From Polytrichum commune (Eukaryota > Streptophyta > Polytrichopsida > Polytrichales > Polytrichaceae): a stretch of DNA of 64,000 bases. Positions within the stretch are counted from its first letter, which is position 1. Each line of letters begins with the position of its first letter. Position numbers and translations under genes: made by a program. Of this stretch, positions 35,432-46,784 are shown one piece after another. The notes below the pieces were generated by a model. That model did not search any database. It saw nothing but the letters and a program-made list of their open reading frames with translations, and was not told the origin of the DNA. The stretch spans positions 4,216,001-4,280,000 of the forward strand of contig OX485809.1 in NCBI GenBank assembly GCA_950295325.1, written 5' to 3'.

Positions 35432-35770
35432 TTATAGAGTCTTGACTGTACATGCTTTAGTGGCGGTTTCACTTTGAAAAAGAAAACCCAGTCAATTGTT
35501 TATTTACTCAATGGAAATGAGGATATATATTGGATCTTGAACCTTGAAGGTGAACTGCACTCAATATGAGATTTGTGGATAAGTGGCCTTCAAGAATGCA
35601 AGGGCAATGGTTTTTTCGATGTCGAGCGGACGGGCAGCAGTTTTCGGTCGCATCCAGAAAATCTGGGTTTTCTGCACGGCCGGCTGCCCCTGCCCGGGTC
35701 TACCTTGCCCGAAAAGTTCGTTGGGGCCGAGTTTAACGTCCTCCATTCCCGGGCTTCCACCTTCCTCCCC

Positions 35771-36667
35771 ACCTGGACCGTGGGCGGGCCGCGGGATTGG
35801 ATCGAATGATCATCGCATTACACATGGATACATAGATACAACGATTGTAGATAGATAGCCACCTCGAGGGAGAAGGAAGGAGTCACAGCGGAGGTTACTG
35901 GGTGATCATGGGCTAACATACAAGTTTAAGGGCACTCCGCAGATCAGAACCTGGGGAAGACATGCAATATTGAGTCGTCTCTCCTCAGCTTCTCCACTGC
36001 AGTAACTTCGAGGTCAGCTGATAATCCCTTCTTGCAATGCTAACGAGTACGGGGAACATGATTCATTTGAGAGTTGCTCAATGTTGGAGCTTAAAAGCAG
36101 TCAATCTCGACTATGTTGATGAGGTTGATGATGTGGAGAACCTAGTTCGAGGGGTAGAATAATATAGAGGACGTATTCCTTATAGGTATCCAGGTTCTTG
36201 GTGCGCATCCACGTTACATAGATTTGTGGCATAGATGATTTATCTTGTTATGTTGAATATGGTCCGAGAGATTTGGAAGCATGTGCAAGTAGGTAGAATG
36301 GGTTTGATTTGAGTCACCTGCGATGTCCAGAGCTGAAGCTTTTTACTTCTATAGATGGCCGGTGTAGATGATGTCGAGCGATTTTTTTCATGTTGGATCT
36401 AGTTCGAGGGATGTTCAAGCATGTGTAGGTAGGTAGTTCGAGCTGCAAGATGAATTGCTCGTTGACTTCCACGGTCGGATCTTCTGATGGGGTGCTTATC
36501 CAGTTTATATAGATCAGTGGTATAGAACTGTTGCATGTGGATCTTTGGATCAGTGGCAAATATTGATCCAATCTTGTGGTGTCCTATTTCAGTGTCCAGG
36601 TGGAGTAATTCTCGGGAGAAACAAGAGTTCAGCTCCACGATCTAGCACGGTAAGAGAAGCCTTTGTA
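35771..36667 (+). promoter_or_regulatory. Upstream region of the subtilase, with degenerate repeats and a TATA-like site
   Basis: TTATATAG at 36505-36512 could be a TATA box about 160 bp before the ATG. Degenerate repeated blocks occur: AGCATGTG(C/T)A(A/G)GTAGGTAG at about 36279 and 36418, and GGTGC-(G/T)-ATCCA followed by TATAGAT-(T/C)-GTGG near 36200 and 36490. Exact transcription start unknown; a 5' leader intron cannot be excluded. Confidence 0.35.
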
Positions 36668-39007
36668 ATGGGGCGGCTCAGCATTCCGGTGCTGCTGCTG
36701 TGTATGATTGTGGGAGTAGCTGCTAACAGGCAAACCTACATTATTCAAACGGAGCTCAGTTCAGGTGGCGATGTCACTGCCCAAGCTGTCTCATATCAAC
36801 AGATGGTTTCGGAGGCGCTCCAGTCCACTTCAGCGGGGTTGAAAGGGACACTTGACACCTTGGGGAGCAACGAGAGCCCCATTTTACACGTATACCAGAA
36901 TGTGATGCGCGGATTTGCAGCGAGGCTAACACCGGAGCAGGTGAAGTACTTAGAGACCTTGTCGGAGGTGGTTGGTGTGTACCCAGAGCGCATCCTGAAG
37001 GTCCAGACAACGCATACTCCGGAGCAACTGGGTCTGAGCCAGAACAAGGGGTCACTGTGGCCAGTATCCAAGTACGGTTGTGATGTTATCATCGGCATGC
37101 TGGACACAGGAGTGTGGCCAGAAAGCGCGAGTTTCTCTGACCATGGGATGGGGCCTATTCCCGCACGTTGGAAAGGGGCTTGTGTTCCAGGCACAAAGTT
37201 CACAACTAAAAACTGCAATAAGAAGCTCATCGGTGCACGGTACTACTTCAAGGGTTACGAGGCCATATTTGGGCCTTTGAACGAGACCGTGGAAATCAAG
37301 TCGGCTCGCGACACCGAGGGGCATGGCACGCATACATCTTCCACTGCAGGTGGGCGATTTGTGGCTGGCGCGGGATTGTTTGGTTTCGCCCCAGGCACCG
37401 CACGCGGTATGGCACCGAATTCACGAATTGCAGTTTACAAGGTGTGTTGGACGAATGGTTGCGGAAGCTCAGACATCCTCGCAGCTTATGACCAGGCGGT
37501 TGCAGACGGTGTGGATGTGATCTCGTTCTCGATTGGTGACACCTCTGCGGTTGACTACTTCCAGGATCCGATTGCCATCGGGTCTTTTGGTGCAATTAAG
37601 AAGGGGGTCTTTGTTTCAGCCTCTGCAGGTAACGATGGCCCTGGCCCATTTACGGTCAGAAACGTCGCACCGTGGCTTACGACCGTGGGTGCTGCAACCG
37701 TGGACAGACAAATTACTCTGGATGCTCTTCTCGGCAATGGAAAGAAGTTTTATGGACAATCGTTGTACTCGGGTAGGCCATTGAGCAATGGATCAGTTCC
37801 TCTGATTGTGGGGGCGGATGCTGCCCTGACGAATCAGGCAGACGCAAAGCTTTGTTTCTCGGGGTCCTTGGACCCAGCCAAGGTCAAGGGGAAATTGGTC
37901 CTTTGTTGGCGCGGTATCAACGGGCGGATTGAGAAGGGCCTTGTGGTTCTGCAGGCTGGCGGTGTGGGCATGATCCTCGCAAACACGGTTGCGGGTGGAG
38001 ACAGCCTGATTGCCGATCCCCATGTGTTGCCAGCCACCATGGTCAGCTACAACGATGGGAATGCCATTGAAAAGTACGCGAAAACAGCTACCACGCCCCT
38101 TGCGAAGCTCCTACTGCCGGCTACGACGACACTCGGAGTGCGGGTACGCGCACCCGCCATCGCAGATTTCTCATCACGAGGACCCACTGTGCAGTCACCG
38201 CTGCTGCTGAAGCCAGATGTGGTGGGGCCTGGTGTGTCCATTCTGGCAGCATGGCCAACTGATGTTTCTCTCTCAGAAGTCGCTAGTGACCTCCGCCGTT
38301 CCAAGTTCAACATGATTTCCGGAACCTCAATGTCATGCCCCCACATCAGCGGTTTGGGTGCACTACTCCGCTCTGCCCACCCAACGTGGAGCCCTGCAGC
38401 CATCCGATCCGCACTCATGACCACCGCAACCACCTTGGACAACTCCAAGAAAACCATGCTGGACTCAGTGAGTGGTCTCGCAGCCAATCCATACGCCTAC
38501 GGATCCGGGTTCGTGCAGCCAGAGAAGGCCACCAACCCAGGGCTCATCTACGACCTTACCCCCCATGATCACATCGACTTCCTGTGCGCATCGGGATATA
38601 CAGCGCAGCAGATGAAGGTGTTCGACAGCAGACCCAACCCTTGCCCTGCGAAACCCATCAGGATCGAGGATTTCAATTATCCATCCTTCACCGCGCTCGT
38701 CGCCCCCAAGAATGCGACTGGCCACATCGTGAAAACTTTCCGAAGGACGGTGACGAATGTGGGAGTTCCTTCCTGCTTTTACAAGGCTTCCATTACCGAC
38801 GTGCCCGCAGGCTGCTCGGTGACCGTGCACCCCAACATCCTGACCTTCAAGACCATGAACCAGAAACTCACCTTCACGCTCACAATCACCGTTCCTGCTT
38901 CCCCACTTCCGCCACCAGGCACCTTGGAAACCGAATTCGCATACTTACAATGGACGGACAAGGTGCACGTCGTCAGAAGCCCCATTGCTATCACCAAGCT
39001 GGGATGA
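36668..39007 (+). CDS. Subtilisin-like serine protease (plant subtilase, family S8A), secreted
   Basis: The ATG at 36668 gives 779 residues in one exon; the frame upstream is open only to a TTG. Residues 1-19 form a signal peptide (IPVLLLCMIVGVAA). An I9 propeptide/inhibitor domain follows (about 23-113, TYIIQTE...LKVQTT). The S8 domain has Asp146 (GMLDTGVWPE), His219 (DTEGHGTHTSSTAGG), the oxyanion Asn322 (SASAGNDGPG) and Ser554 (SGTSMSCPH), so the catalytic set is complete. A protease-associated insertion lies at about 360-475, and a fibronectin III-like C-terminal domain starts near 668 (FNYPSF, FRRTVTNVG). Length and order are those of normal plant subtilases, which act in the cell wall or apoplast after propeptide removal. 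The lack of introns is common for this family. GC content is visibly higher than in the surroundings. The substrate cannot be inferred. Confidence 0.97.
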   Translation: MGRLSIPVLLLCMIVGVAANRQTYIIQTELSSGGDVTAQAVSYQQMVSEALQSTSAGLKGTLDTLGSNESPILHVYQNVMRGFAARLTPEQVKYLETLSEVVGVYPERILKVQTTHTPEQLGLSQNKGSLWPVSKYGCDVIIGMLDTGVWPESASFSDHGMGPIPARWKGACVPGTKFTTKNCNKKLIGARYYFKGYEAIFGPLNETVEIKSARDTEGHGTHTSSTAGGRFVAGAGLFGFAPGTARGMAPNSRIAVYKVCWTNGCGSSDILAAYDQAVADGVDVISFSIGDTSAVDYFQDPIAIGSFGAIKKGVFVSASAGNDGPGPFTVRNVAPWLTTVGAATVDRQITLDALLGNGKKFYGQSLYSGRPLSNGSVPLIVGADAALTNQADAKLCFSGSLDPAKVKGKLVLCWRGINGRIEKGLVVLQAGGVGMILANTVAGGDSLIADPHVLPATMVSYNDGNAIEKYAKTATTPLAKLLLPATTTLGVRVRAPAIADFSSRGPTVQSPLLLKPDVVGPGVSILAAWPTDVSLSEVASDLRRSKFNMISGTSMSCPHISGLGALLRSAHPTWSPAAIRSALMTTATTLDNSKKTMLDSVSGLAANPYAYGSGFVQPEKATNPGLIYDLTPHDHIDFLCASGYTAQQMKVFDSRPNPCPAKPIRIEDFNYPSFTALVAPKNATGHIVKTFRRTVTNVGVPSCFYKASITDVPAGCSVTVHPNILTFKTMNQKLTFTLTITVPASPLPPPGTLETEFAYLQWTDKVHVVRSPIAITKLG

Positions 39008-39929
39008 TCTAGCAATCTCTTTCTGCTTTGAATTCCCTCCAGCCTTGCCGAGAATTGTTACTCGATAAGTGTCTTCCTGCGTGAGAGCTGAGGGTTCAGA
39101 AGTGCTGAGCGTCAGCTGCATTCCACATCCATTAAGGAGTTTGATTCTGAACCTGGACGAGCGAAATTCAAAGCGATTACTTCAGACAACTAAGTTAGTG
39201 TTAAGTGCGCAGACTTGTGCACCATTCTTTGCATTCTAGGGGCATCAGAATGTCAATGTACACTTGCAATATGTTCCTGGTCTTCGATTTTATTTAATTA
39301 TTAGGTATTGTTTTCGGATTCAACCGGATTACACAGGATGGCAATTAAATAAATCATTTTGGGTATCTCATCGTCACACCGTGCATTTTTTTCTTTGTGT
39401 ATCAATTTAATCATCATCATCACAACTGGATCTCCTCAGCATTGCAAACATCTCATGAGACATCACAGATGCTGAGTCTCTTGAATTCCACAAGTGAACT
39501 GGTGCAATGGCAACAATTCTGCAATTTCTGCAACAGATGTGCAGGCTTCTGTGTCCTCGAATTCCAATTTTTAGGATGGAGAATCGCACTCCCTGCTTAC
39601 ACCAGTTTTCTTACACATTTTCATCGCTAGCTATGTAGCTCATTAGCCTACCTATTCTCACTTGGCCATGACCTCCATCATTCCCCTCTACTTTTCGTTC
39701 ACCTATGTGGATTACCGAAGTGGTACTGATTCTATACATCACATTGGACTATTAAGGTACATTGTGGCCAGTTCCAAGTCCATGGCCGTTAGATGGGCTC
39801 CGGAAATATCTCATCCCCTCGGCAATTGCAAATCATGAAGATCATTATTTCAAGTCTCAAGATCTGAGCTGAGATGCAAAAGCTATAAAGGTCTAAGGTG
39901 AAAATTCTTAGTCTTGGAATGATCATGTA
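39008..39929. other. Subtilase 3' flank and spacer
   Basis: No gene. The 3' untranslated region probably ends within the first few hundred bases (A/T-rich with AATAAA-like sites near 39345). Confidence 0.4.
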
Positions 39930-40721
39930 GGCTGTTCACAATAGAACTTAGGGTCAAGCTGCACCACCTAGTTAAGAGAATCAACTAACTTACGAGTCCT
40001 GAATATTAGCTAACCAAAATCATGGCTGCACCATCTAGTTAGGAGAAAATTTAACCAACAATATAATGAGTTAGTGAAATCAAATAACTCATATGCTAGC
40101 TAACCAATCACATAGCCGCACATCCCTATTTCCACTAACCAAAGGTTGACCAATTTAAGTGAGGAGTTAAGGTTGATCGACTGAAGTTTGTTCAACTTGC
40201 CCAAGTTTTGAACATGACACTAATTATGACACATTATAAATTCACGGCCCACACCATTTGTGGTTCATTATGATTAAATAAATATATAAATATATAAACA
40301 TTGACCTAAGTTGGAACATTGAATGTTGGTATTTTATACTATTATATCATTAAAATAATATTATACTGATTACACATATATGCTAATTTAGGACAATGTA
40401 AGAAATAGTGTGATTCATCTTGTAGCGGAACATAGAAGAGATGGAGAGAATCAAAGGTGGGCATTCAAGAAAACAACTTGGGCTACTCATTTGAAAAATT
40501 AGCAAGCATTAGGGGTATGAGTGCGTTAAGATTTCTTCACAAAAGCAATGTCCCAAAAGTTAGCTAACTTCTAGTTTGATAGCTTTTATTATAATCTTAA
40601 TTTTAACTAGGTGGTGCGGCTGTGAGATAAATTAGCCCTCATATGTTAACTAACTCTCTTAACCGTGTAGTGCGGGCACAATATAACTAATTTGAGTGGT
40701 TACTTACTCTAAACGGAGCCT
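39930..40721. mobile_element. Possible Harbinger-like element with GGCT ends
   Basis: The right end, read inverted, is GGCTCCGTTTAGAGTAAG, followed on the plus strand by TTA. The left end is GGCTGTTCACAATAG, preceded by GTA rather than TTA. Inside, CACCACCTAGTTAA (about 39962) and its inverse TTAACTAGGTGGTG (about 40602) pair, with related copies between. No coding sequence. Ends only partly convincing. Confidence 0.45.
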
Positions 40722-41119
40722 TAATTAGGATGGGTGGCCGGATCCTTATGGACTTTTCTATTCCCATGCAATGACAGTCCACTCAAGACATTTCTAATTA
40801 CATTTTCAAAGTGGGATTCCACACCATTGTTGTTATCCAGTCCTGAGCCTAGTTGGCAACTGACATGTCATGCTTTAAAAATAAAGAGTTTATGCCTCAA
40901 GCACTAACCCTCCCATTGATACCTAGGGATGAGGCAAGAATGTAGGATTTTCAAAAGTGTCACCTCCAACCCCTTGTGATTGATCTTAGACTAAGGTTTA
41001 AGTAAATTTGGACATAGACGCCGTCCAAAAATAAGAATGCAACATTGCATTCTAGCCACCGTGCCAACAAATTTTTAGTGCACAAATATGAGATTATCCG
41101 AATTGTTAGTATGGGTCTT

Positions 41120-41335
41120 CCCCAATGATCGGGGAGAACCGACAGTTAGTTACAAATGAACCGGTTGAGTTTGAGAAATAACCGGTTGAAGATCAAGACT
41201 GCAGGAAAATTACCGATCATTTTAGAATAATTTATAGAATATACCCCGATTTAATAAAGGAAAACCGGAGGATGTCAACATGTAACCGGTTGGACTTGCA
41301 TACACTAGGATCTCAACCGATTCTGCCCAAAAATC
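41120..41335 (-). repeat. Dispersed repeat R, minus-strand copy
   Basis: CCCCAATGATCGGGGAGAAC, AAATGAACCGGTTGAGTTTG and GTCAACATGTAACCGGTTGG occur in the order expected for the reverse of the 4530 and 14575 copies. It is the best-preserved copy in the window. Confidence 0.65.
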
Positions 41336-41949
41336 TCCCCAATCACTGGTCTTCCCCCACGCTGATAGTTATGATTCATAATATTAGAATACCACGTAGA
41401 TTTTGACAAATGGATTCAGTGAAGTCGTTTCTTATCACCATCATTGTTATAATCGCGAGCCAACAAATTGGGAGTATGCATGTGGTACTGTGTATGGTCT
41501 AAAGCTTAAGATATGCATCTCCATTACTAATTTTAGACGTGCAAATTTGGGACAAAACACTCCTCCACATTACCACGGAAACCAACCCAACACATGTCCT
41601 GGATAATATCTCACTACATGTTATGTGCAATCAATAGTAGATGTGGAGATATAAGGCCATACCGGCTTATTCATCATTTGTTGTACAACCACATCATCAT
41701 TTACTCATATCATCAACTCTGCCCAAAGGATAAATATATTTTCATTTGGTATCATCAAATTTGTCCATGGTTACCATTTTATTCTTCCTCCATGACCCAC
41801 ATGACCCTTAGAGAAACCCTTGCCACTCTCCTTTCCACCACTCTATCTACATGCACATTGCTTTAGTTGCTCCATCTACAACTTCATTATTAAAAGTTTG
41901 GAATTGCAATTTCTAGTCGTTTTTTACATCAACCCTATTGATATGTGGA

Positions 41950-42700
41950 AAATATTGAATCTTAGTAAAGGGGTGGTGTGTTGGAGATAATGTAGAAAGT
42001 GCATTCATTTCATTCCTACCAATGAGCTAGTACGTCACCAATGGATACTCATAAGAGGAGAAACCTAATATATATTTACGATTTTCTAAACTATTAGAAC
42101 AACAACATTAATATGGATTACATGTATTCAACTTGGAATGGTACAACAATGATTGCATATTTCTTCACTGTGTTCATCTACCTTATCGCCAACACTGCTG
42201 ATATATGGAATATAGAAAATTAAACTAGAAGGGTCCTTTGCTGAATAGAAAGTTATAAGTACAATAAATGTAGTCATGTTGATGTTGTGCTATACAACCA
42301 CATGATCTTAATAAAAGGACAATCCATACAAATACCCTAAGTTGCAAAAGAAAGTGCATTAATATGATTGTGCATATTCAACTTAGCATAGCAAAAATAG
42401 CCACAACCTTCTTAAACACATTCATGTACTATATCGCCAATACCACCCAATATACAAAGTACAATGAATCAAATTAGAGGGGGATTGTGCGGGAGACAAG
42501 TTACGAGTACAATGAATGCATTATTGCCAATGAGGTGGGTATAACACCAGTTGATATTTATAAAAAGAGACTCCTCGCATACATGTCCAATGCCCTAAAT
42601 TTTGAAAAAGCCTACATTAATATGCACTATGCACATTGTAGTTGAAATATCATGATGTGCAATGAATGTTGTGAACTTCATTTCCTATACTGGGAGGTTC
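41950..42700 (+). repeat. Degenerate tandem repeat, period about 250 bp, three units
   Basis: A block with AAATTA-A-TAGA-GGG, then GA-A-AAGTTA-(A/G)AGTACAAT-AATG, recurs at about 42217 and 42466, with a weaker counterpart near 41955. The intervening text (ATATCGCCAA/ATCGCCAAC, CATTAATATG, CATATTCAAC) also repeats. Non-coding. Confidence 0.5.
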
Positions 42701-42721
42701 GCATAAGCAACCTCACATCGC

Positions 42722-45514
42722 TCACCAATTTGGCCTCTCACACCTTTGGAAACCATCAAGTAGTTTCATGCCCATAGAACTATCAGGGAAAACGCGATCT
42801 ACGGACAACCTCAATACATTCTCTTTGGTGTACCTTTGCACAAGCTCACTCATGTATTTTAATCCAAATAGACATGGCCATAATGTGGTCATCAAATAGT
42901 CATGTGAAGAAGACATGTGGTCGGCCCCAAAGATAGGGGGTTCAACAACATCAAATGGATTGTTCAACAAGTTCTTATGTGGGCTATCATCTACTAAGAT
43001 AGCATTCAGGATATGCGCTCCTTATATTTGATTGGAAACAACTTGTAGATCATTGAACTAGACATATACTGATTGTTTGGAAACATCCCTATACTTGGAG
43101 GCCTCACAGTGCTCTTGAAAGAATGTGAGTGGGATACTTTCATGGCGTGAAAGATCTACACCAGAATATTCAAACAGGCGTGTCACAAGATAATTATTTT
43201 TTGTCATGCTTGCAGTATGTCTAAAAGACGATGACGAAATACTGAAGCATATTATGCAAAAATTTGTTGACACCCTAGTGGTATATGACAATAGGCTCAT
43301 AAGTTTTATGGCCAACACACTGTGGATGAGGGGTTGTCCTAAACACAACCCCCATTAGAATCTAACATATTATAGTACTTTTGAATTATTGGAGTGGCTG
43401 GAAAATTAAGAGGTAGATTTTTCAATGGCAATCTCAGTAATTGAGTGTCTGCACATGAATTGCACATGGGCAAAATGTATGAGACCCACACATTGTAATT
43501 ATGTGTGACTATATAAACCAAATATTAATATAAGAAATAAAGGATTTTTTTTAAAGTCATGATATAACATCCGCTTTAAATGAAATAAATGGGGGCTCTA
43601 GAATAGAATGTCTTTTATGTCTCAAGAATAAAGGATTTAATTTACAAAATATGAACATCTCCCAAATTAATTAAGAATTGTATTGACATAGCCATCAATA
43701 CCCTATAGATGACAAAATCATTTGAGAGCCACCAATGGTGTACAACAATATTCCAAAATACAAAAATCCATAACAAAGCTCAATTGAATGTTGTTTTCTT
43801 GACATTGTAGAATAGTGGCAATGATGATGTCACTATTTACAAATTGTTCGTCAAATTTCCTCTCCCCTACCACTTTTCCCACTCCCTACCTTGATTTGAA
43901 GTACCAAAAACATGCCTCACACCTTTCAGTGCCACGTTCTCATTTGCATCTCTTATAGCAACCTCTTGGAGCAATTTCAATTTTTTCCCTCCTACCCTAT
44001 TTTGTGCCTTTAAGTGTTGCCAAAAACAACAAAATTTTGTTAGCCAATGGAATATCACAATTGATATAAATGCAAAGGACCATGCTCATTTAACAAAACC
44101 AACAATACAAAGAAAAATTTCAATATTTTCACATGCAACATGGATGTTTCTTTTGAAGAAGCAAACGCACCAATAGGCAACCCCTTTGCATTTTTCAAAT
44201 CATCATTTGTTGTTGCAACGATTTTGACTGCTTTCCATGAGCATATATCTGCAATTTGAAAAGAAACAACTATGGTCACTTCGTCTCCATCCATCACATG
44301 CAATGGGGGATTGTTAACATCAACCAAATTCATAGCTTCCACTATGTCACTAGCAATTGCCCTTCATGGAACAAGCAGAACAAGCTCATCCACACCATCT
44401 ACAAAGGCATCAATATCTCCAAGCTAATCATGAATTGGGCACAACGTGTGGGGGTGGGGGGGGGGGGGGGGGGGGGACCATGACTGACAAATTCTATTTT
44501 GTCCTTGTCATGTTGACGACTCTTAGACCTCTGGCACTGACATTGAATCCTCAACTTTCACTATGTCACTGGCAATTGCCCTTCCAAAGGGTCCTAGAAC
44601 AAACAAAACAAGCTTATCCACACCATCTACAAAGGCATCAACTTCTTTGAGTTGATCAAGAATTGGAATCAACGCGTAGGGGTTGGGGGAGTCATGACTA
44701 ACAAGTTCTATTGTGCTCTTGTCAAATTGACGACTCTTAGACCTCTGCGTCTTTGACATTGACATTGACACCTTAGAGGATAATTTTGCAACATGCGCAT
44801 CATGTGGCATTTCAGTTAGGTGAATAGTAGTGCACGGGGCAACATTGGTGGGATTAGCTAAAGAACTATTCACTAGAAAACTTTAAGGCTCTCGAATGAT
44901 GAGAGGTACATGGACATGAGAATCGGTAGTGCTAGATCTCTTTTGTTTGAGATTGCCTTTTAAGAATGCCATCATATCTTGGTGGAACATTTAGCATTGT
45001 CAAAATGATCACTTTTGACAAACTCCACCACTTGTACATTACATTTCTCACCACTTGTAGGAAAATGAATGGATTTAGCAACGTGCCCTTGCAAAAAACC
45101 TTAACATCTTTGCTTTCAATCACATGTATTTTTTATGAAGAGCATTATATTCATGGATTGTAGATGGTTGAGATAATCCAATACCTACGTGTGAAGAAAT
45201 AAACTTCTCCAAGCACAAAAAGAAAATGTATAAGGAGTTGGGCATTTTAGCTCCAATGTTGGGTTCATTAGGTGACCCCAATTCTCGAGCCACACTTTTT
45301 CCATAAAATTTCTTGTTGTTTCTACACAAATATTGGTAATGACATCCCTTATGAATCCATACTCATACTCCATTGCTAGCCAATCTACTAGAGAATACAT
45401 CACGTAAGATTTTCCCCTTGATGAAAGATGATGGATTTTGTATTTGAGCATGATTTTATTTCTCACTATCATATCCAACTTTGCCGATTCACACCAATCT
45501 TTCAACATCCTCAA
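42722..45514 (-). pseudogene. Remnants of an unknown minus-strand coding region
   Basis: Four protein-like minus-strand stretches occur in a row: 45185-45514 (MRMLKDWCESAKLDMIVRNK..., YSLVDWLAMEYEYGFIRDV), 44523-44873, 44055-44342 and 42722-42970. They differ in frame and are separated by stops. The text has ordinary protein composition but no family I can name. It may be a decayed mobile-element gene. Part of it is tandemly duplicated (44338-44775). Confidence 0.3.
44338..44775. repeat. Tandem duplication of about 218 bp with a poly-G tract
   Basis: CACTATGTCACTAGCAATTG (about 44340) recurs at about 44559, and CTCTTAGACCTCTG at 44520 recurs at 44736. Shared landmarks include CACACCATCTACAAAGGCAT. 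The first copy has a G run of more than 20 (44456-44476) where the second has GGGGTTGGGGG. Confidence 0.85.
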
Positions 45515-45919
45515 AAAACTATGTGAAGTGGTTTAAAATAAACCTATTCTTTGATTATATCCTTGGCCAAGAGCAAAAGATCATCATCTCACAATCCTAA
45601 TGTAAATATTAGATTGTTTTTGCGATAGGTTTGGGTACTGAACCATATACTAGCAAGCCCTTGGCGTTCGGCAAAGAATTTGAGGTCCAAAAAGAATAAC
45701 ATTCTTTCATTTGATCCAAATATCATCCTCTACAATCAACAAACCACATTTATTGCTAATATCCTATCTAGAGAATAGCAATTCCAACAAATTTTTTTTT
45801 CAAATCTTGTCATATATAACAAAAATTGGTCACATAAAATACATATGAGTAAATAATGAAGAACTACGGTCCACAAATACATACTTTGTGTATATCTCAA
45901 AGAATTTAGATCAAACAAT

Positions 45920-46780
45920 GCCAACATTGGTGACAATACCGATAGATATATGGATGACAAATGTATACACAAATAAGTTAGAAATTCATATCAGCAACAT
46001 CACCGATACAAAAACCAAAGTAATGGCTATAGCATATGCTAACATAAACCAGTGACATAGTAGACGACATACAACATTGAGGGCAAAAAGACCAACATTG
46101 TTAATACAATGTGTATAATGACATTGGAATATATTAAGGAGTTTCATTTTCAACATTACATCGCACTATTGAATGCAAAACATCAGTTTTTTACATAACA
46201 ATGGCACTTCTCATATTGGTGGTGCCATTGATGTCCAACTGGCATATGGATATCCAAACAAGGCTATAAATTTGTATTGGTGGCACCATCGATACAAAAA
46301 ATTGCACTACTAGGTTACTCGTGTTTTAATATACAATATAGACGCATTAGACAAAATATGTCCTTGCATGAAACAAGAACACCATTTAATCAACAACATT
46401 ATTGATACAAACTATATAATATGATTGGATGTCTTAGGATAAATGTTTTTCAACTTTGTGTTCCACTAATGATTGTAGTACATATTTAGTATTCATAACA
46501 ACTGCAACTCAACTCACTAGGTTTTCGGAAGTTGGCTTGAATTGAACCTAATTGAAAAAATGTTAGTGGTTTTTAGAAAATCGACTATGTATTTCAAAAA
46601 CACCATTAATATGAAAATGTAACCAATGTTGGTATTACCATTAGGTAATTAAAAAGCTTGGTTATATGATTGTCATGTCAATTTGGTATTATGCCACCAC
46701 CAATATCAATGTGTGATTCTAGTGCATTGCATTGGTACCGGTGGCGCCATTGATATTGGCCTTTCCATTATAATTATACT
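45920..46780. repeat. Spaced short motif GGTG(G)CACCATCGATAC, about nine degenerate copies
   Basis: Related motifs occur near 45925, 45990, 46092, 46216, 46278, 46395, 46634, 46700 and 46737 in both orientations, in a non-coding stretch. The spacing is irregular, so it is not a clean satellite. Confidence 0.35.
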
Positions 46781-46784
46781 ATAA

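Larger units (their letters stand above)
34052..35448 (-). mobile_element. 1397-bp Tigger/pogo-like element with TA target duplication
   Basis: The ends are CAGTCAAGATTCTATAA and, read inverted, CAGTCAAGACTCTATAA. TA lies at 34050-34051 and 35449-35450. The paralogous host at about 50265 keeps a single TA and no insert. CAGT...CTCTATAA ends and a TA duplication are typical of plant pogo/Tigger (Lemi-like) elements. It contains a transposase tail and a later Harbinger-type insertion at 35054-35431. Confidence 0.92.
33945..35770 (+). repeat. Host repeat carrying a nested transposon stack
   Basis: Bases 33945-34051 and 35451 to about 35770 join to match 50165-50545 continuously. Shared blocks are CATTTTAGAATG, AAGACCCTTTCAA, AACAGTTTTCGGT and CCCGAAAAGTTCGT. 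In this copy a 1397-bp element sits at the TA. The family itself is not recognised; its right half is GC-rich. Confidence 0.75.

Noticed and set aside
36774-38830. Several 90-146-aa antisense frames
   Set aside because: They are shadows of the GC-rich subtilase coding frame.
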